Below are positions 41,131 through 49,380 of a stretch of 64,000 nt of DNA, piece after piece; the first letter of the stretch is position 1, and every line of letters starts with the position of its first letter. Location of the stretch: assembly GCF_034440735.1 (NCBI RefSeq), contig NZ_CP140098.1, positions 1,047,501 to 1,111,500 of the forward strand, read 5' to 3'. The DNA is from Deinococcus sp. AB2017081. Its GTDB lineage: Bacteria > Deinococcota > Deinococci > Deinococcales > Deinococcaceae. The notes beneath the pieces are model-generated. The model did no database searches, was not told the origin of the DNA, and was given only the letters and a program-made list of their open reading frames with translations. Both the position numbers and the translations under genes were made by a program.

Positions 41131-41691
41131 ATGACCCGTTCCGGCAGTCCGTACAGTGGCCGCAAGTCCGCCGCGCAGAAGGCGCAGGACGCGGCCCGTG
41201 ATCGCCTGCCGATCCGGGCCGGGATCCAGCCGGACGCGCCGATTGCCGGGCAGGTCGTGACCCTGTACTCGGACGGTGCGTGCGATACCACCAAGGGGCA
41301 CGGCGGCTGGGCGACGATCCTCAGCTACGGGGAAAAAGAACTCGTGCTGAGCGGCAACGAGGAGAACACCACCAACAACCGTATGGAACTGCGCGGCCTG
41401 CTGGAGGGCCTGAAGACCCTCAAGCGGCCGTGTCAGGTGCGGGTGGTCACCGACAGCCAGTACCTGAGAAAGGCGTTCACCGACGGCTGGATCATCAAGT
41501 GGCAGCGCAACGGCTGGAAGACCGCCGGCGGCGACCCCGTGAAGAACCAGGATCTGTGGGAGGAACTGATCCTTCTGGCACGCACGCACGCCCTGACCTT
41601 CCTGTGGGTCAAGGGACACGCCGGACACGGCGAGAACGAGCGCGTGGATGTCCTGGCGGTGCAGGAACGCAAGAAGCTCCGCGCGGGGTGA
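41131..41691 (+). CDS. rnhA: Ribonuclease HI
   Basis: 186 residues. A basic, poorly conserved N-terminal extension of about 45 residues precedes the RNase H domain. Catalytic acids: Asp in LYSDGACDTTKGHGGWA, Glu in TTNNRMELRGLLEGL, Asp in VVTDSQYLRKAFTDGWI, and the final Asp in ENERVDVLA, with His in WVKGHAGHGENE. It removes RNA from RNA-DNA hybrids. The start follows a strong leaderless promoter. The stop overlaps the start of the YqeK-like gene (TGATG). Confidence 0.94.
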   Translation: MTRSGSPYSGRKSAAQKAQDAARDRLPIRAGIQPDAPIAGQVVTLYSDGACDTTKGHGGWATILSYGEKELVLSGNEENTTNNRMELRGLLEGLKTLKRPCQVRVVTDSQYLRKAFTDGWIIKWQRNGWKTAGGDPVKNQDLWEELILLARTHALTFLWVKGHAGHGENERVDVLAVQERKKLRAG

Positions 41692-42329
41692 TGGTGGCGT
41701 TCACGGTGGCTCAGGGCTGGCCGGTGCCCCTGTGTGACATGCCGCCCTTCGCGGGTGATCTGGCAGCCGATGTGGACATGCTGCTCGCCGCACACCACCG
41801 CACCATCACTCGTGAACATGTTCCCCGTGTGGCGGCGGAGGCAGTGACGCTGGCCCGGCGTTCCGGCGTCGATCCGGAGGCCGCCCGCACGGCCGCCCTG
41901 CTGCACGACATGGGCGGCATCGTGCCCCGCGCCGACATGGTGGGCCTGTGTGAAACGCTCGGCATCTGCATAGGACCCGAGGAACGGCAGGTGCCGATGC
42001 TCCTGCACGCAAAACTCAGTGTCGTGCTGGCGCAGGAACGGTATGGCGTGAGCGATCCGGCCGTCCTCCAGGCGATCCGGTTTCACACCACCCTGCATGC
42101 CGAACCCTCACCGCTCGATCTGGTCGTGTTCCTGGCCGACAAGCTGGAGTGGGATCAGGGAGGCGTGCCCCCGTACCACGCGCCGCTCCGTGCCGCTCTG
42201 CATGACGGTCTGGACGCCGGGGCGCGGTGGATGCTGACGTGGATGGCGACCCCCGCTGCGCGGCTGCTCATTGCGCACCCGGATCTGCGCTCTGCGTGGG
42301 CCGCGTTCGGGATCACCGCGCCCGCGTAG
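41691..42329 (+). CDS. YqeK-like HD hydrolase
   Basis: 212 residues from the ATG at 41691, which overlaps the rnhA stop. HD motifs are REHVPRVAAEAVTLARRSGVDPEAARTAALLHDMGGIVPR and AIRFHTTLHAEPSPLDLVVFLADKLEWDQGG. The pattern His, HD, His, ADK-E matches YqeK, an HD-fold enzyme shown elsewhere to hydrolyse diadenosine tetraphosphate symmetrically. It lacks NadD, which often precedes yqeK. Coupled to rnhA. Confidence 0.85.
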   Translation: MVAFTVAQGWPVPLCDMPPFAGDLAADVDMLLAAHHRTITREHVPRVAAEAVTLARRSGVDPEAARTAALLHDMGGIVPRADMVGLCETLGICIGPEERQVPMLLHAKLSVVLAQERYGVSDPAVLQAIRFHTTLHAEPSPLDLVVFLADKLEWDQGGVPPYHAPLRAALHDGLDAGARWMLTWMATPAARLLIAHPDLRSAWAAFGITAPA

Positions 42330-42938
42330 TCACGGCAGCGTGCGGGTCGGCTGCGTGCTGATCTCCCGGCCGACCGTCAGCACGTCCCGCAGGCCGGGCT
42401 CCAGCTCCCCGTACGTGGCGTCCGGCTCGGCACCCAGGGCGTCGAGGAGGGTGCTGAAGAAACAGCGGGCGCTGACGGCGGCGACCACGTCGAAGATCTC
42501 GGGATCGCCCAGGCCGTGATCGCGCAGGGTCTGGATGTCGGCAGCGGTCACGCCGGGGGCGTCGCGGGCCACCTTCGCAGCAAAGGCCATCAGCGCCACG
42601 TCCACGGTGTCCAGCCCGGCCGTCTCGGGGGCCGTGGCAATGGCATGCACCTCGCCGTGGGCGTAGTGTGCGTCCAGCAGCACCTTGCCATGAGCCAGCG
42701 AGCAGTACGACGAGCGCAGGGCGCGGGCGGCGGCCAGGGTCACCAGTTCGTACCGGCGCGGGTCAAGCGTGCTCCGGATCGCGCCGAGGAGCGTGCCCCA
42801 CGCGGCGTTTACATCCGGACGCAGGCTGAACAGCTGTGTGTAGTTCGGCACGTAGCCCATGGTGGCCTGCGCCCGCGCGTACTGCTCACGCACGTCACCC
42901 ACCGCATCGTCTACCGGCACCGTCCGGACATAGGCCAT
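42330..42938 (-). CDS. AhpD-like/carboxymuconolactone decarboxylase family protein
   Basis: 202 residues. Family blocks: REQYARAQATMGYVPNYTQLFSLRPDVNAAWGTLLGAIRSTLDPRRYELVTLAAARALRSSYCSLAHGKVLLD. Only one of the two redox Cys of AhpD is present (SSYCSLAHG: the CxxC first Cys position is Ser), so a peroxidase-related or different role is likely. The later HGLGDPEIFDVVAAVSARCFFSTLLDALG is also typical of the peroxidase-related subfamily. Its stop abuts the end of the convergent YqeK-like gene. Confidence 0.87.
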   Translation of the reverse strand: MAYVRTVPVDDAVGDVREQYARAQATMGYVPNYTQLFSLRPDVNAAWGTLLGAIRSTLDPRRYELVTLAAARALRSSYCSLAHGKVLLDAHYAHGEVHAIATAPETAGLDTVDVALMAFAAKVARDAPGVTAADIQTLRDHGLGDPEIFDVVAAVSARCFFSTLLDALGAEPDATYGELEPGLRDVLTVGREISTQPTRTLP

Positions 42939-43031
42939 GTCTGCCCCCTGCCGCCCATCGCCGCTCCGGGCCGCTGCCCGGACGTGACGGCGACCGTGTG
43001 GGCCGGCGTGCTCCGAGTGTAGGCCTGCCGC

Positions 43032-43460
43032 TCAGCGCCGGGTCAGGGTGCAGCGGTAGCGTGCCCGGCCGTTCCGGGTGGGTGCGGCCTCCACCCGGAA
43101 TCCTGTCCGCCGGTAGAAGTCCACGCTCTCAGCGTCCGTCTCGGCCGTCAGTGTGGTCAGGTCAAGGTGATCCGCCACGGCGTGCAGCAGCGCGCGGGCG
43201 TACCCACGTCCGGCGTGCGCCGGATCGGTGCCCACGTGCAGGATCTCGGTGTGGTCGCCAGTCACGTGCAGTCCAGCGGCGCTGACGACCCTGCCCGCGA
43301 CCTCCCACACGAACACGGGTGGGCCGCCTGGGACGTGGTAGGCGGCCAGCTGCCGGGCGATCCGCTCCGGATCCGGGAACATCGCACGGGCGAGCAGGGC
43401 GTCCACCTCCGGCCGCTGGCGAGGTGGAATGGGCGGCGGGACGAGACGGCCGGGCGTCAC
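43032..43460 (-). CDS. GNAT-family N-acetyltransferase, downstream of pqq operon
   Basis: 142 residues from a GTG at 43460. Motif A: EILHVGTDPAHAGRGYARALLHAVADHLDLTTLTAETDAESVDFYRRTGFRVEAAP, with the acetyl-CoA loop G-R-G-Y-A. It lies 9 bp after the dipeptidase stop on the same strand, so it may be the last gene of the pqq transcript. Substrate unknown; a link to PQQ is only by position. Confidence 0.88.
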   Translation of the reverse strand: MTPGRLVPPPIPPRQRPEVDALLARAMFPDPERIARQLAAYHVPGGPPVFVWEVAGRVVSAAGLHVTGDHTEILHVGTDPAHAGRGYARALLHAVADHLDLTTLTAETDAESVDFYRRTGFRVEAAPTRNGRARYRCTLTRR

Positions 43461-43469
43461 GCCCCCAGC

Positions 43470-44516
43470 TTACGGGCGGTCGAGGGTCAGCCAGCGGGCC
43501 CAGTTGCCGGCGCGCACCCCGGCGCGGTGGTCGGCGGGAACAAGGTCAGCCACGCGGCCCAGGTCGGCGGCGCTGTTCAGGCCCTCCGGGAACTCGCGCA
43601 GGCCGAAGCCGCCGTCCATGTCGCTGCCCAGGCCCACGTGTGCCCACCCGGCCACCTCTGCCAGGTGATCCAGCATGGCCGCCACGGTCTGTGGCGGGGT
43701 GCGGGCCTCGCCGCGTGCCCAGCCGGGGTGCAGGAAGCCGTTGTACAGCACGGTGCCGACCACTCCGCCGCCGTCCCCGATGGCCCGCAGCATGTCGTCG
43801 GTCAGGTGCCGGTCGGTCGGCACCCGTGCCCGCGCGTTGCTGTGCGAGGCGATCACGTCCGGCTGGCGCTCCAGGGCCTCCCAGAAACTCTGTTCGGCCA
43901 GGTGGGAGGCGTCCAGGGTGACGTGCTGCTCGCGCATGGCGTCCAGCAGCTCCTCGCCCACTGCGGACAGGCCGCCCGGCACGCCCGTGCCGCCCGCGTA
44001 GCGCGTGCCCCGCCACGACAACCCGACGATCTGCACGCCCTGCTGCACCCAGAACGGCAGCTCATCGGGCGTGCGGATGGGATCCGCGCCCTCCATGAGC
44101 AGCACCACGCCCAGGGGAGTGGCGTCCGGGTCGCGGGCGGACTCGCGCAGGTGCGCGGCGACCTCGGCGCCCGGCCTGAGCAGCCGGACGTGTCCGGCGT
44201 CCTCCCAGCGGCGGTACTGATCCAGCTGGGCCAGCGCCTGCGCATGCGCTCCATCGGCGTCGGTATAGCCGTGTGGGCTGGATTCCGTGCGCGGCATGGC
44301 GAACAGCGTGCCCAGGCACACGGCCACGCGCCCGGCCCGCAGCGCCCCGAAGGTCACGGTGGCGATGTCGCGGGCTCCTGGCCCCTCGCGGGAGCGCAGC
44401 TCGTCCAGCGGCAGGGTCAGGTCGCGGCCCACGCCCGCGTTGTACGCCAGATCCAGATGCCCGTCGATGACCAGTCCCGCGCGGTTCACCACGTCCAGCA
44501 GATCGGGGAGGGTCAT
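43470..44516 (-). CDS. M19 membrane-dipeptidase-family zinc peptidase, coupled to pqqE
   Basis: 348 residues. The start overlaps the pqqE stop (ATGA), so the two are co-translated. Zinc-site motifs of renal-dipeptidase family: IDGHLDLAYN (HxD), LLMEGADPI (bridging Glu), DASHLAEQSFWEAL and VIASHSNARARVP (His), GLGSDMDGGFG (Asp). M19 enzymes cleave dipeptides. Since PQQ is carved from the PqqA peptide and no PqqF/PqqG M16 protease is present here, this enzyme may do final trimming. That role is inference. Confidence 0.9.
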   Translation of the reverse strand: MTLPDLLDVVNRAGLVIDGHLDLAYNAGVGRDLTLPLDELRSREGPGARDIATVTFGALRAGRVAVCLGTLFAMPRTESSPHGYTDADGAHAQALAQLDQYRRWEDAGHVRLLRPGAEVAAHLRESARDPDATPLGVVLLMEGADPIRTPDELPFWVQQGVQIVGLSWRGTRYAGGTGVPGGLSAVGEELLDAMREQHVTLDASHLAEQSFWEALERQPDVIASHSNARARVPTDRHLTDDMLRAIGDGGGVVGTVLYNGFLHPGWARGEARTPPQTVAAMLDHLAEVAGWAHVGLGSDMDGGFGLREFPEGLNSAADLGRVADLVPADHRAGVRAGNWARWLTLDRP

Positions 44517-45634
44517 GCGGTGCGCGGCCGGTGGCGCAGGGCAGTGGGGGGCACGTCAGCGATCTCCTCCAGCGCGGCATCGATCACGGCCCGGTGTGGC
44601 GACAGCGAGCACACCGGATCGGCGGCGCGGACGTCGCCGGTGAGCAGGAAGGCCTGGCAGCGGCAGCCGCCGAAGTCCACCTCTCGCTGGGGGCATGCCC
44701 TGCAGGGCTCCTGCATCCACGCGGTGCCCCGGTAGGCCTGGAAGGCGGCCGAGTCATACCACACGCTGTCCAGGCTGGAGGTCGTGACGTTCGGGAACGC
44801 GAGTTCCGGCAGCACGTACGCCGCCGGGCACGGCAGCGCCCGCCCGTCCGGGCCGACGATCATGTGGGTGCTGGCCCACCCGCCCATGCACGGCTTGGGC
44901 GAGGCGTCGTGGTAATCGGGCACGACCCACTGTACGGCGACCTCCGGGTGCCGGGCGCGGAAGGCGAGCACCTCGGCCTCGGCGGCCTGGAGCTGGGCCA
45001 GATCCGGGAGCAGGTGCGCGCGGTTCTCCAGCGCCCAGCCGTAGTACTGGCTGTTCGCCAGCTCGATCCGTTCCGCCCCGGCATCGGCGGCGAACTGGAG
45101 CAGGGCCGGCACCTCGTGCAGGTTCAGGCGGTGCAGCACGGCGTTCAGGATCAGCGGCGTGCCGGACGCGCGGATGAGCTGCGCGGCCTCGTGCTTGCGC
45201 TTCAGGAAGTCCCCGCCGCAGATGGTGCGGGCGGTCACGTCGTCCAGGCTCTGGAGGCTGAGCTGCACGGCGTCCAGGCCGGCGTCCAGCAGGTCGCGCA
45301 GGCGGCGCTCCGAGAGGCCCACGCCGCTGGTGATCAGCACCTGGTACAGCTCCAGCGCCCTGCCGGCCCGCAGCAGCACGCTCAGGTCGGGGCGCAGCAG
45401 CGGCTCGCCGCCGGTGTACAGCACCTGCAGGATGCCCATGGCCTCGGCCTGGCACAGCACGCGCCGCCAGTCCTCGGTGGACAGTTCCCGCGCCGCGCCC
45501 AGCAGTTCCAGGGGGTTCGAGCAGTACACGCACTGCAGCGGGCAGCGGTGGGTGAGTTCCGCGACCAGCACCAGCGGCGGGGCCGGGCGGGGCGGCCGGG
45601 TGGCGGGCGGCGTGGCGTCCAGGGTGCCGGTCAT
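44513..45634 (-). CDS. pqqE: PqqE, radical SAM enzyme of PQQ synthesis
   Basis: 373 residues from the ATG at 45634 (ATGA overlap with the pqqD stop). The radical SAM cluster motif is CPLQCVYC in ELTHRCPLQCVYCSNPLEL. The SPASM-type Cys set at the C-terminal end is visible: KPCMGGW, LPCPAAYVLPEL, CRACPQREVDFGGCRCQAFLLTGD, DPVCSLSPH. PqqE links the Glu and Tyr side chains in PqqA, the first step of pyrroloquinoline quinone synthesis, with PqqD as the peptide chaperone. Confidence 0.96.
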   Translation of the reverse strand: MTGTLDATPPATRPPRPAPPLVLVAELTHRCPLQCVYCSNPLELLGAARELSTEDWRRVLCQAEAMGILQVLYTGGEPLLRPDLSVLLRAGRALELYQVLITSGVGLSERRLRDLLDAGLDAVQLSLQSLDDVTARTICGGDFLKRKHEAAQLIRASGTPLILNAVLHRLNLHEVPALLQFAADAGAERIELANSQYYGWALENRAHLLPDLAQLQAAEAEVLAFRARHPEVAVQWVVPDYHDASPKPCMGGWASTHMIVGPDGRALPCPAAYVLPELAFPNVTTSSLDSVWYDSAAFQAYRGTAWMQEPCRACPQREVDFGGCRCQAFLLTGDVRAADPVCSLSPHRAVIDAALEEIADVPPTALRHRPRTA

Positions 45635-45903
45635 GGCGTCCCCTCCGTGCGCTGGATCCACTGGCTCGCCTGAGCCTCGGCCAGGAACTCCGCGACATCG
45701 GCGGCCAGTTCGGCCGGATCGGCCTGCGGGTAGCGGGTCAGGAGTTCCGCCACCACGGCGGCGTCGCTGCGGCCGTCGCACAGGCTCAGGATCTCAAAGG
45801 CGGTGGCGTTCAGCTCCGTGACCTCCTCGGCCCGCAACAGCACGTGCTGCTCCCGCGTGCGGTCATAGCGCAGCCGCGCCCCCCGGTACAGGTGCAGGCT
45901 CAC
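45631..45903 (-). CDS. pqqD: PqqD, PqqA-binding chaperone
   Basis: 90 residues from a GTG at 45903, in a GTGA overlap with the pqqC stop. It begins SLHLYRGARLRYDRTREQHVLLRAEEVTELNATAFEILSLCDG and ends with a helical part (AAVVAELLTRYPQADPAELAADVAEFLAEAQASQWI), the usual PqqD/RRE fold: three strands then three helices. It presents PqqA to PqqE. Length and order are normal for the family. Confidence 0.94.
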   Translation of the reverse strand: MSLHLYRGARLRYDRTREQHVLLRAEEVTELNATAFEILSLCDGRSDAAVVAELLTRYPQADPAELAADVAEFLAEAQASQWIQRTEGTP

Positions 45904-46643
45904 GCGCTCCCCCGCGCCGCCACCGACTCCGACGGCATCAGGTCGTCCCTGTCCGGCACATCCTCCGGCGTGACGGCGTCCAGCGCGTCGAGCAGGCTCC
46001 ACAGCACCGAGCACTTGAACTCCACGGCCGCCACGATCCGCTCCTGATCCGCCTGGGTGCGGGTGTGCGCGTTCAGCAGGGTCAGCGCGCCGCTCGCCTC
46101 CACGCCCGCCTGGCGCGAGCGGCTGCGGAAGTACGCCAGGCCCGCCGGCTCCACCCACGGATAGTGGGTCTCGAAGGCCACGGTACGCACCGCCATGATC
46201 CGCTGCGCGTAGAGCTCGGTCAGCGAGGACGCCACGCCGTCGAACCACGGGTGATCCCGCACGAAGGTCACGTAGGCGTCCGTGGCGAAGCGGGCCCCCG
46301 GCCGCAGCAGGTCGTGCGACTCCAGCAGGCCCTCCGGCAGGCCCACCGCGCGGCCCAGGGCCCGCCACGCCGAGAGCCCGCCGTGTTCACGATCCGGGCC
46401 GTCGTGGTACAGCACGCGCGTGATCCACTCGCGCCGCGCGTCCTCCGGCAGTTTGGCCAGCAGCAGGCTGTCCTTCACGGGGATGCACTGCTGGTAGTAG
46501 TAGCGGTTCGCCACCCACACGCGCAGTTCGTCCGGGGTCAGCGTGCCGGCGTGCATCCGCCGGTTGAAGGGATGGCGGTGGTGGTACGAGCGGGCCAGGA
46601 CGGTCAGCAGGCGGGATTCGAGTTCAGCAGGCGTCCACATCAT
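45900..46643 (-). CDS. pqqC: PqqC, pyrroloquinoline-quinone synthase
   Basis: 247 residues from the ATG at 46643; the next codon is also ATG. Typical sequence: MWTPAELESRLLTVLARSYHHRHPFNRRMHAGTL, then RVWVANRYYYQQCIPVKDSLLLAKL, RVLYHDGPDREHGGLSAWRALGRAVGL and FETHYPWVEPAGLAYFRSR. PqqC carries out the last oxidation and ring closure to PQQ using O2 without a cofactor. His and Tyr residues of the active site appear intact. Fits the family length (about 250). Confidence 0.96.
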   Translation of the reverse strand: MMWTPAELESRLLTVLARSYHHRHPFNRRMHAGTLTPDELRVWVANRYYYQQCIPVKDSLLLAKLPEDARREWITRVLYHDGPDREHGGLSAWRALGRAVGLPEGLLESHDLLRPGARFATDAYVTFVRDHPWFDGVASSLTELYAQRIMAVRTVAFETHYPWVEPAGLAYFRSRSRQAGVEASGALTLLNAHTRTQADQERIVAAVEFKCSVLWSLLDALDAVTPEDVPDRDDLMPSESVAARGSA

Positions 46644-46654
46644 GTTCCCCTGGC

Positions 46655-47542
46655 CTACAGGCCGACCGACCAGCCGTCGTCCGCGATGTCCAGGCCGTGG
46701 GCGCGGATCCACGCCCGCTCGGGACTCGCCGGGTCGATGGCCGGGTTGGTGTTGTTCAGGTGGGTGTACAGCTTCGTGACCGCCGGCAGGCCCGCCAGAC
46801 TCCGCGCACTGTGGCAGATGGCCAGGTGGCCCATGCTGGCGGCCGTGCCCACCCCCAGGCCCAGGCGCGGCAGTTCGTCCGGGTGGTAGAAGGTGCCGTC
46901 GACGAGCAGCACGTCCGCTGACGCCAGCAGTTCCTGCACCGGGCCGTCCAGGGTGCTCAGGCTGGGGGCGTACACCAGCGTCCGGCGTGGGCCGCGCAGC
47001 ACGAGGGCGCACGTCGCCCCCGTCTCGGGCCGGCGGCCGTGGTGGTAGCGGGGCGTGTGGTCGTCCAGCGGCACCCACGTGACCTCCACGCTCCCGAAGC
47101 GCAGCGGCTCACCCGGCTCGGCGGTGATGGCCGTGACCTCGGCGTAGCGCGACAGCAGGCGGCGCACCGGGAACTGATCCTCCAAGATCCGGTGCACGCC
47201 GGGCGTGGCGTGCAGTTCCCACGCGCTGCCCTCGCGCAGCTGGAGCAGCCCCAGGGTGTGGTCGAATTCCGCGTCGGTGAGCAGCACGCCCGCCAGCGGG
47301 GTGCGCCGCCCACGCGGCGGATCCAGGATCGCCATGTGCCACGACACGTCCGGCGACGCGTCGATCAGGTACCAGTGCTCGCCGTCGGGGGTGAAGGCCG
47401 CGCTGGACTGCGTGCGGGGCGGCAGCTCCCCGGAGCGCACGAGGTCGCAGTTGCGGCACCCGCAGTTCCACTGCGGCAGCCCGCCGCCGGCGGCGGTGCC
47501 GAGGAGCTGGAACATCGGAGGTGCGGTCGGCATGTGCAGCAT
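46655..47542 (-). CDS. pqqB: PqqB, metallo-beta-lactamase-fold hydroxylase
   Basis: 295 residues from the ATG at 47542; a GTG at 47548 and an ATG at 47533 are alternatives. The family block is FQLLGTAAGGGLPQWNCGCRNCDLVRSGE, with the structural zinc Cys set, then LIDASPDVSWHM, GVLLTDAEFDHTLGLLQLREG and VLLVDGTFYHPDEL. The end is TKLYTHLNNTNPAID. PqqB is an iron-dependent hydroxylase that acts on the crosslinked Glu-Tyr intermediate. It is 75 bp downstream of pqqA. Confidence 0.95.
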   Translation of the reverse strand: MLHMPTAPPMFQLLGTAAGGGLPQWNCGCRNCDLVRSGELPPRTQSSAAFTPDGEHWYLIDASPDVSWHMAILDPPRGRRTPLAGVLLTDAEFDHTLGLLQLREGSAWELHATPGVHRILEDQFPVRRLLSRYAEVTAITAEPGEPLRFGSVEVTWVPLDDHTPRYHHGRRPETGATCALVLRGPRRTLVYAPSLSTLDGPVQELLASADVLLVDGTFYHPDELPRLGLGVGTAASMGHLAICHSARSLAGLPAVTKLYTHLNNTNPAIDPASPERAWIRAHGLDIADDGWSVGL

Positions 47543-47617
47543 GGACACCCGGCAGTAGGGCGCGCGCCGCGCCCTGGCCGGTGTGGGCGCAGGTGCGGCG
47601 CGGGAGAACGGCGGGGC

Positions 47618-47689
47618 TCAGCGGCTGTGGGCGTACGCAGTCACTTCACAGCACACGACGATCTTCTTCGCGCGGGGTTTCATCCACAT
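47618..47689 (-). CDS. pqqA: PqqA, PQQ precursor peptide
   Basis: 23 residues: it begins MWMKPRAKKIV and ends CCEVTAYAHSR. The essential Glu-x-x-x-Tyr pair (Glu15, Tyr19) is present at the normal place, as is the N-terminal MW-KP typical of PqqA. The ATG at 47689 follows a full AGGAGGTG site with 6-base spacing, far stronger than the other pqq starts; high expression of the precursor is expected. Two adjacent Cys before the Glu are unusual. It heads the operon pqqA-B-C-D-E. Confidence 0.9.
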   Translation of the reverse strand: MWMKPRAKKIVVCCEVTAYAHSR

Positions 47690-47695
47690 GGAGCT

Positions 47696-47703
47696 CACCT
47701 CCT
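47696..47703 (-). promoter_or_regulatory. Strong ribosome-binding site of pqqA
   Basis: AGGAGGTG, 6 bases before the pqqA ATG. It decides the start of this very short gene and argues that it is translated. Confidence 0.85.
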
Positions 47704-47976
47704 CCGGGGTGTATGGGCAGACGACGATGGGGCGAGGGACGGATCGGGCCAGCGCCGGCAGACGCACCTGCCCACAGCAGGCAGCCCACGAACGGGCGGG
47801 GCCCGGCCAGCGTGCGAGGACGTGGGGGGCAACTGGACGATGGAACGCCGGCAGTCTACGCAGCGGCCGGTTCAGGGAAGGTTGGTGCCCGCGGCCGGTG
47901 CGTGTGGTGCCGGGCCAGCGGGCTGGGCCATTCGGCGTATCGCGCCGCGCCGCGTCCACGCCTACCCTGGACGTCC

Positions 47977-49341
47977 ATGACCGGCTCGACGCCCCCCGCC
48001 CCGGACGGCTGGCGCACCTTCCTGTGGCTGTGGAGTTCGCAGGCCCTGAGCGTCCTGGGCTCGGCGGTGGCAGGCTTCGCGTTCACCATCTACCTGACCC
48101 AGACGCGCTTTCCGCTGGCCGAGCAGAAACCGCAGCTGGCCGCTGCGCTGTCGCTGACCGCGCTGGCGTGGACCCTGGCCGCCACCCTGAGTGCGCCGCT
48201 GGCCGGAACGTGGACGGACCGGCACGACCGGCGGCGCATCATGCTGGTCTGCGACGTGCTCGGGGCGGCCCTGACCGTGGTGCTCATGCTGCTGCTCCTG
48301 AGCGCCACCACGCCGCTGTGGGTGCTCGTGCTCCTCTCCGGCGCCATGGGCCTGGTGTCCACCTTCCACGGGTCGGCCTTCGACGCCAGCTACACCACGC
48401 TGGTGCCGCGCGACCGCCTGCCCCGCGCCAACGGCCTGATGCAGACCATCTGGAGCCTGTCGGGGCTGGTCGGCCCGGCTGCCGCCGCGCTGCTGATCGG
48501 TCTGCCGGCCGTGCTGCGGGATCACGGTGGCCCCGCGTGGATCGCCGGGCTGCGGGACGGTGTGCCCTTCGCCTACGGTGTGGACGCCCTGAGTTTCCTG
48601 CTCGCCGCGCTGGTGCTCCTGCGGCTGCGCGTGCCGTCGCCCGTCCACGCCGCCCACGGGGGCGAGCGCCGCTCCTTCCGGGACGACATGACCTTCGGGT
48701 GGCGGTTCATCGGGCAGCGGCGGCCGCTCCTGGCCCTGCTCCTCACCTTCGCCGTGGCGAACCTGTGCAGCAGCGGCCTGGGCGTGCTGGAACCCCTGCT
48801 CGTGAAGTTCGGGCTGGCGGCCGACTGGCAGGCACGCGGCAGTTCCTTCCAGTCGGCCCTGGCCACCCTGACCGTCACGCAGAGTGTCGGGGGCGTGCTG
48901 GGCGGCGTGCTCATCAGCGCGTGGGGGGGGCTGAAACGGGTGCGGGTGCTGGGCGTGCTCGTCCCCATGGTCATCTCGGGCATGGCCCTCGCCGCCCTGG
49001 GCCTGAGCGGTACCGTGCTCGCCGCCAGCGCCGCGCTGCTGGTCATGGGCGTGACCCTGCCCGCCATGAACGCGCACTCGCAGAGCATCTGGCAGTCGCA
49101 GGTGCCGACCCACATGCAGGGGCGGGTGTTCAGCGTCCGCCGGCTGATCGCGCAGTTCACGTCGCCGGTCAGTGCCGCCCTGGCCGGTGTGCTCGCCGCG
49201 CACTACGCGCCGGGCAGCGTGCTGGTCGCCGCCGGGCTGCTGTACGCCGGCGTCGCGGCCCTGCAGCTGCTCAATCCCAGCCTGCGGCCCCTGGGCGACG
49301 TGGCTCCGGCCCGCGCCGCGGTGGAGGTACCCCACATCTGA
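47977..49341 (+). CDS. MFS exporter, EntS-like, tandem copy 1
   Basis: 454 residues; TACCCT lies 8 bases before the ATG. It starts with a hydrophilic lead then GWRTFLWLWSSQALSVLGSAVAGFAFTIYLTQTRF, has the MFS loop DRHDRRRIMLVCDVLGAAL, and ends with NAHSQSIWQSQVPTHMQGRVFSVRRLIAQFTSPVS. This is the MFS_3 (EntS/DHA3) pattern, usually export of siderophores or peptides. A closely similar gene follows 39 bp later. Divergent from the pqq operon. Confidence 0.9.
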   Translation: MTGSTPPAPDGWRTFLWLWSSQALSVLGSAVAGFAFTIYLTQTRFPLAEQKPQLAAALSLTALAWTLAATLSAPLAGTWTDRHDRRRIMLVCDVLGAALTVVLMLLLLSATTPLWVLVLLSGAMGLVSTFHGSAFDASYTTLVPRDRLPRANGLMQTIWSLSGLVGPAAAALLIGLPAVLRDHGGPAWIAGLRDGVPFAYGVDALSFLLAALVLLRLRVPSPVHAAHGGERRSFRDDMTFGWRFIGQRRPLLALLLTFAVANLCSSGLGVLEPLLVKFGLAADWQARGSSFQSALATLTVTQSVGGVLGGVLISAWGGLKRVRVLGVLVPMVISGMALAALGLSGTVLAASAALLVMGVTLPAMNAHSQSIWQSQVPTHMQGRVFSVRRLIAQFTSPVSAALAGVLAAHYAPGSVLVAAGLLYAGVAALQLLNPSLRPLGDVAPARAAVEVPHI

Positions 49342-49380
49342 GGTGTCGACCACCCGTGACCTGACGTACGCTGGACGGCA

